The notes under the pieces: model-generated
What the model saw: only the letters and a program-made list of their open reading frames with translations
The model's database searches: none
Told to the model about the DNA's origin: nothing
Program-made: the position numbers and the translations under genes
Shown here: positions 60,207 through 64,000 of the stretch, in pieces
Layout: every line of letters begins with the position of its first letter
Numbering within the stretch: the stretch's first letter is position 1
NCBI GenBank assembly: GCA_037349315.1
Contig: JBAIAC010000014.1
Location: 28,187,001 to 28,251,000 of the forward strand
Origin: Chelydra serpentina
Lineage: Eukaryota > Chordata > Testudines > Chelydridae
Reading direction: 5' to 3'
Length of the DNA stretch: 64,000 nucleotides

Positions 60207-61439
60207 GCATAAAGTAACTTTGATGTTAAAACAAAATGCAAACTCGGGTTTAATAAAGATGAGGATTTTATCAAGGAGGAAAATACAAAATCTTTTGTCC
60301 CAGAAAACTGTTGGGGTGGAAGTGAAGTTTTATTTCCTGTCAGGCCACCTCTGCTTCTGGCTCCTGATTGGGAGCAAGGCAAAGAACATAGTGTATGAAG
60401 GCTGTCCATGAGTCCTGAAATGTGTGATCTGAACTAGGAGTCATGTGAGCCTGTTAAATAATGGATTCAGTAGCTAAGGATTTTGAAAACTATACAACAT
60501 GTTTTGAGTGGAAGCAGAAGTGTGGCAGATGCAGTGAAAGAAAAAATTATACAGCAAAAAAAAAAAAAATCAACGGTGAGCTGAGCATTAAGGGAGAAAG
60601 CTAACAGCTAAGGAGAAAAATAAAATGAAGTTTTTCTAAAGAGTCAGAGAAAATTCAGGGAGGGAATTTAAAACTGTCAAAAATGAAAACAAATTGGAGA
60701 AGTTAATACATTTGCTACTTGCCATGGGCTATTCTCTTTTTTTATTCCCTTCCCCAAGTGGATGCAGGAAAGGTGGGTTTGATGGCTGTTAGGTAGCTAA
60801 TGTAAGAAGCAGACAATAGTTAATGCAGTTAAGTACTGTTGGCACTACCAAAGGGGATATACATGAAAAATAAAGAGTTAGCTCCCCAAATCAAAATAGC
60901 TACCAGTGCTGATATGACAGCAGTTCATGTTCAATGAGAAATGTGGATAACCTAACCAAGTAGTGATAAGACACTAATTGTATTCTATACCCATACATGA
61001 AAAAAGGCATATCACCAGTGTCATCCCTGTGAAATATAATTGCAAAGAGAAACAAAGATTTTTCAGTGTCAGTAACATGAAAAGGGGTAAAATAAACCCA
61101 TTCCCATTTTCATCCAAATGACATTCAGAGGCCCCAAACTTTATCCAGAGAGGAATTAAATATTGCTTCCTTCCACCACAAAATAAATCTTCCACTTACT
61201 ATTTCAAATAGATTTGAAAGCACAGAAGAATGAGGATTATGAGGTGAAAGAAGGAAAGGAATAGGGTGTAATGAGGATGTATTTTCCATCTTCACGTTAC
61301 AATGGTCTGTTTGGTTCTTATTGACTTCAGTAACTTATTGACTTCAGTAACAGATTTGAGGAATGAGGGCTCGAACTATTAGATTATCAAAGAGATATAG
61401 TGAACAGGATTACATAAATACTCTAAGTACATGTACAAT
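60207..61439. other. Stretch without a recognisable gene
   Basis: Purine-rich, with an A13 run near 60557. 'cttattgacttcagtaa' occurs twice in tandem near 61316-61351. Confidence 0.5.
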
Positions 61440-61445
61440 TTAAGA

Positions 61446-61835
61446 CTATATAAATCTTAAATCTGAAGGCACAATAGATCTGTTCATATTCCATCTCAAC
61501 CTTAGTCCAAGTGTATACATTTTTAATATATAAGGCAACACCTCCTTCTTTTTTCCCTGTCTGTCCTTCCTGAGCAAGCTGTACCCTTCTGTACCAATAT
61601 TCCAGTCATGCGTATTATCCCACCAAGTCTCTGTGATGCCAACTATGTCATAGTTGTGTTGATTTACTAGCATTTTGAGTTCTTCCTGCTTATTTCCCAT
61701 ACTTATCACATTAGTATACAGACATCTAAAATACTGGTTTGATTCGCCCCGCCCAGTTTTGTCTTGTCTTCCCTTTATCCCTGCTATAACAGCCCATGCT
61801 CCCTCCAAATTCCGACCCGTCTCCCATGTCTCCAT
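61446..61835 (-). pseudogene. CR1 ORF2 endonuclease N-terminal part
   Basis: The frame reads LYTNVISMGNKQEELK, then HNYDIVGITETWWDNTHDW and EGYSLLRKDRQGKK. These are the first motifs of the APE-type endonuclease; the ITETW block carries the catalytic glutamate. The frame degrades after KEVLPYILKMY, where later endonuclease motifs should follow. About 130 codons remain from an ORF2 usually near 900-1000. Confidence 0.87.
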
Positions 61836-61881
61836 GTTTTTTACTTACCTGTGGGCTTTGGTCACCTGCCCCGCTTTGAAC

Positions 61882-62073
61882 CTAGTTTAAAGCCTTCCTC
61901 ACTAGGTTAGGCAGTCTGTATCCAAATATGCTCTTTCCCTTCCTCGATAAGTGGACCCCATCTCTGCTTAGCAGTCCTTCTTCCTGGAACAGGATCCCGA
62001 GGTCAAGGAAGCCAAAGCCATCCTGTGTTGACACCTTTATGTCTACATCTTTTTTTAAATAAACACAATACAA
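61882..62073 (-). pseudogene. CR1 ORF1 C-terminus, esterase-like
   Basis: The frame ends with GLLSRDGVHLSRKGKSIFGY and a short tail before the stop at 61882. CR1 ORF1 proteins are known to carry an esterase (SGNH-type) domain; DGVH fits its DxxH active-site block. Only the last part of the domain is here; the serine block upstream is absent. Confidence 0.75.
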
Positions 62074-62075
62074 GA

Positions 62076-63945
62076 TGTTTACAGTTTTTATTAGAATGTG
62101 AACATTGTGTGAAAACAGCTGTTCCTCCTGTATTTCTCAGCCATTGTTGGTTTTGATGTTCCAACAATGAAATGTATACATGTGTTTTTCAGTTTAAGCT
62201 ATAATCAGTAAAACAGATCCTCCTGGGAGGAAAGTTGAATTATTTTAACCACTATAAGTGTTACAAACCTGCAAATTATTAACTGAAAATGAAACCTGAA
62301 TTAAATCATACACATTTATCCTGTTTCATTAGCTGTGCTTTCCTTCTTCGTGAAGGGAATATTGCAGTTACTCTTACCAGCCCACTAACTTTTAGCCCTT
62401 GCTACATAATGCTTCTTAACTGTGTAAAAACATCTTCTTTGGGTTGCTAGAATTATCCTCCTCTGCACAGGATTTGACCAGTAAGGCAAGTTTCTTTTTT
62501 CAGATAAGCTTAAAGGATGCTAACGATGCACTTTGCTTCTGGAACAGCTATATTGACCTTATGTTCTTTCTGTGTGACTGATAGAAAAAGGCTTCAGTTG
62601 ATGATGGTCTTGTTCTTTCAATGTCCAGCTGTGACAGCCATAGTTAGCTACAGGTTAAATCAAAGCCTAGAGAAACATAAGCTGTGTAGCTTCTGAAACG
62701 CTCTAATTTTGCAATATCTACCAGTGATACTATAGTTGTTGCTGCAGATTCTAGGTACCTCCAAATCTCCAGCATGCTGTCAAATTTTTAAAGGTGTTAT
62801 ATCGTGTGTGTGTGTATATACGTATATATATATACATAATAGCAATAGGGTTGGTGCATCAAATGTTGCCTGCTGGGAAGTGGTACTTATGACATATCCA
62901 ACCTTTAAGTTTTTGCTCACTAGTCAGAGGCTGAAAGAAACATAAACTGCATTCTGTTTTTTCACTATTCTATTTTTTTCTTCACTAGTCTCGAGAAGAT
63001 TGTAGAACACATAAGAACTTAATTCAGCTCAGATTTCTTTTCACCATGGTTCTTCCAGTAGTATTTCCCCCCTTCACCATAATTACCTGGGTGTTGCAAT
63101 GATACAGTTCAATGGAAAAAAGGCAAATGCATCACAGTTTCAAATCCAAACTAATGAGCTCTTTTGCTTGAAATTCGAAGGGTTGAAAGTACTGCCAAAT
63201 CATTGTTTAGAATGTAATAGAGATCTGGTTAGATGAACAACAAATCAGTCTCAAGAATGGCCAAAGTTTAAAGATGGAAACTTTGTCAAAATGTTCCATA
63301 GGAAAAATTAATAGTTGTCTTAATGAGATAAGAGTTTAAGGGCTGCTAAACAGGATTGGAGCAATTTATAAATTTCTGTGTTGGAAGTCTGCACAGCCAG
63401 CAGAATCAAACACCATACAAACTTTTTTAAAATAGGGGTTGAGATGTGACATGTACACTTCATGTTGAAAGCATAACACACTTCATGCAAAACTTTCATC
63501 TATGTGTTGGAAAATGTGGGGTATGATGCTAAGCTCCTTTTTAAAATGTAGAACTGAAAATGTGATCTCCTTTGTCTCTTACGTCCTATGGAAATTCCAG
63601 TTTTATTGTACCCTGATGTCTACAGTGGCATGCATTAATGCCTTATTTCAGTATTTATTAATTGTATCATTCCATTGCTCATAAGATCCTTTATAGTGTC
63701 CTTATTATAAAATTGATAATTAGGTTCTAAGTTGAGCTGTTCCAGTCATTTAGTTAACATCTCCAGATACATGCATCTTGTCTCATCTTTTTAATTCTGG
63801 GTATGAATCTAAAGAAGAAATCTGACCTCCTTTGTTGTGGGGGGCTCAGATAATCTAAATACAAACCTACTTGTCTCATTTGTGCAGGATTTTAAGTGCA
63901 ACTTCGACCTAGCTACTGCCTCTTGGGAGGGTGGATTACCTATGC
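62076..63945. other. Stretch without a recognisable gene
   Basis: No exon or paired repeat ends were seen. A GT/TA microsatellite lies at 62803-62836. Confidence 0.55.
62803..62836 (+). repeat. (GT)n(TA)n microsatellite
   Basis: A gtgtgtgtgtg tract passes into tatatacgtatatatata. Confidence 0.9.
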
Positions 63946-64000
63946 CAGTGGTGCCCCAACTTTTCCTGTCATGCCCCCCCTTAGCAGTAATGGACTCTCT
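63946..64000. mobile_element. Probable hAT left end, cut by the window edge
   Basis: CAGTGGTGCCCCAACTTTTC resembles hAT termini of the CAGTGGTTCCCAAC type. Only 55 bases are in the window, so neither the other end nor the target duplication (expected 8 bp, left side ctatatgc-like flank) can be tested. Confidence 0.45.

Larger units (their letters stand above)
61440..62075 (-). mobile_element. CR1 fragment across the ORF1/ORF2 junction, minus strand
   Basis: This piece holds the end of ORF1 and start of ORF2 with the inter-ORF region between. It lacks the reverse transcriptase and 3' end, unusual because most CR1 copies are 5'-truncated and keep the 3' end. It is therefore a remnant of a longer copy cut by later deletion. 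Confidence 0.85.

Overview
The window reads as non-coding nuclear DNA of a reptile, most probably a turtle (Testudines). No host exon, tRNA, rRNA, CRISPR array or bacterial operon could be supported. The identification rests on repeat content: abundant CR1 LINEs (3' ends rich in the tcatagaa octamer on the minus strand), an L2 LINE, a MIR-like SINE, a large PIF/Harbinger DNA transposon with several matching MITEs, and several hAT elements with 8-bp target duplications. These calls come from family recognition by eye; no database search was run.

Layout. 1-5346: no gene, some low-complexity tracts. 5347-6390: non-autonomous hAT. 7254-8960: L2 fragment split by a 374-bp retroposed repeat (8330-8703) with a 12-bp target duplication. 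8961-15488: no gene. 15492-20234: the most gene-like object, a 4.7-kb Harbinger element flanked by TAA, carrying a plus-strand DDE transposase (broken by two stops and a frameshift), a two-exon minus-strand Myb/SANT-like protein (one frameshift) and an extra open 96-codon frame inside that gene's intron. 25113-27425: minus-strand CR1 with recognisable endonuclease and reverse-transcriptase pieces. 30437-31025: short CR1 piece and MIR-like SINE. 35156-36560: hAT element with a second hAT MITE inserted in it. 36808-40578: CR1 tail, an inverted-repeat element without target duplication, and a solo-LTR-like element. 41988-42055: a perfect 28-bp hairpin. 44558-51515: two old CR1s in opposite orientation with their 5' sides facing each other, the first one interrupted by a 1.15-kb solo-LTR-like insertion with a 5-bp duplication. 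52358-56984: an LTR-like element, two complete Harbinger MITEs, a TA-flanked inverted-repeat element, and a CR1 tail abutting a truncated MITE. 59493-60206: GC-rich hAT element. 61440-62075: CR1 piece across the ORF1/ORF2 junction. 63946-64000: probable start of another hAT element cut by the window end.

How the genes work together. The only coherent gene set is the Harbinger pair: in this superfamily the transposase cuts and joins DNA and the Myb-like partner binds DNA and assists the transposase. Both are damaged here, so this copy is very likely not autonomous, while the smaller copies with similar ends (53371, 55273, 56858) fit non-autonomous relatives. The rest is a record of nested insertions in an intergenic or intronic region.
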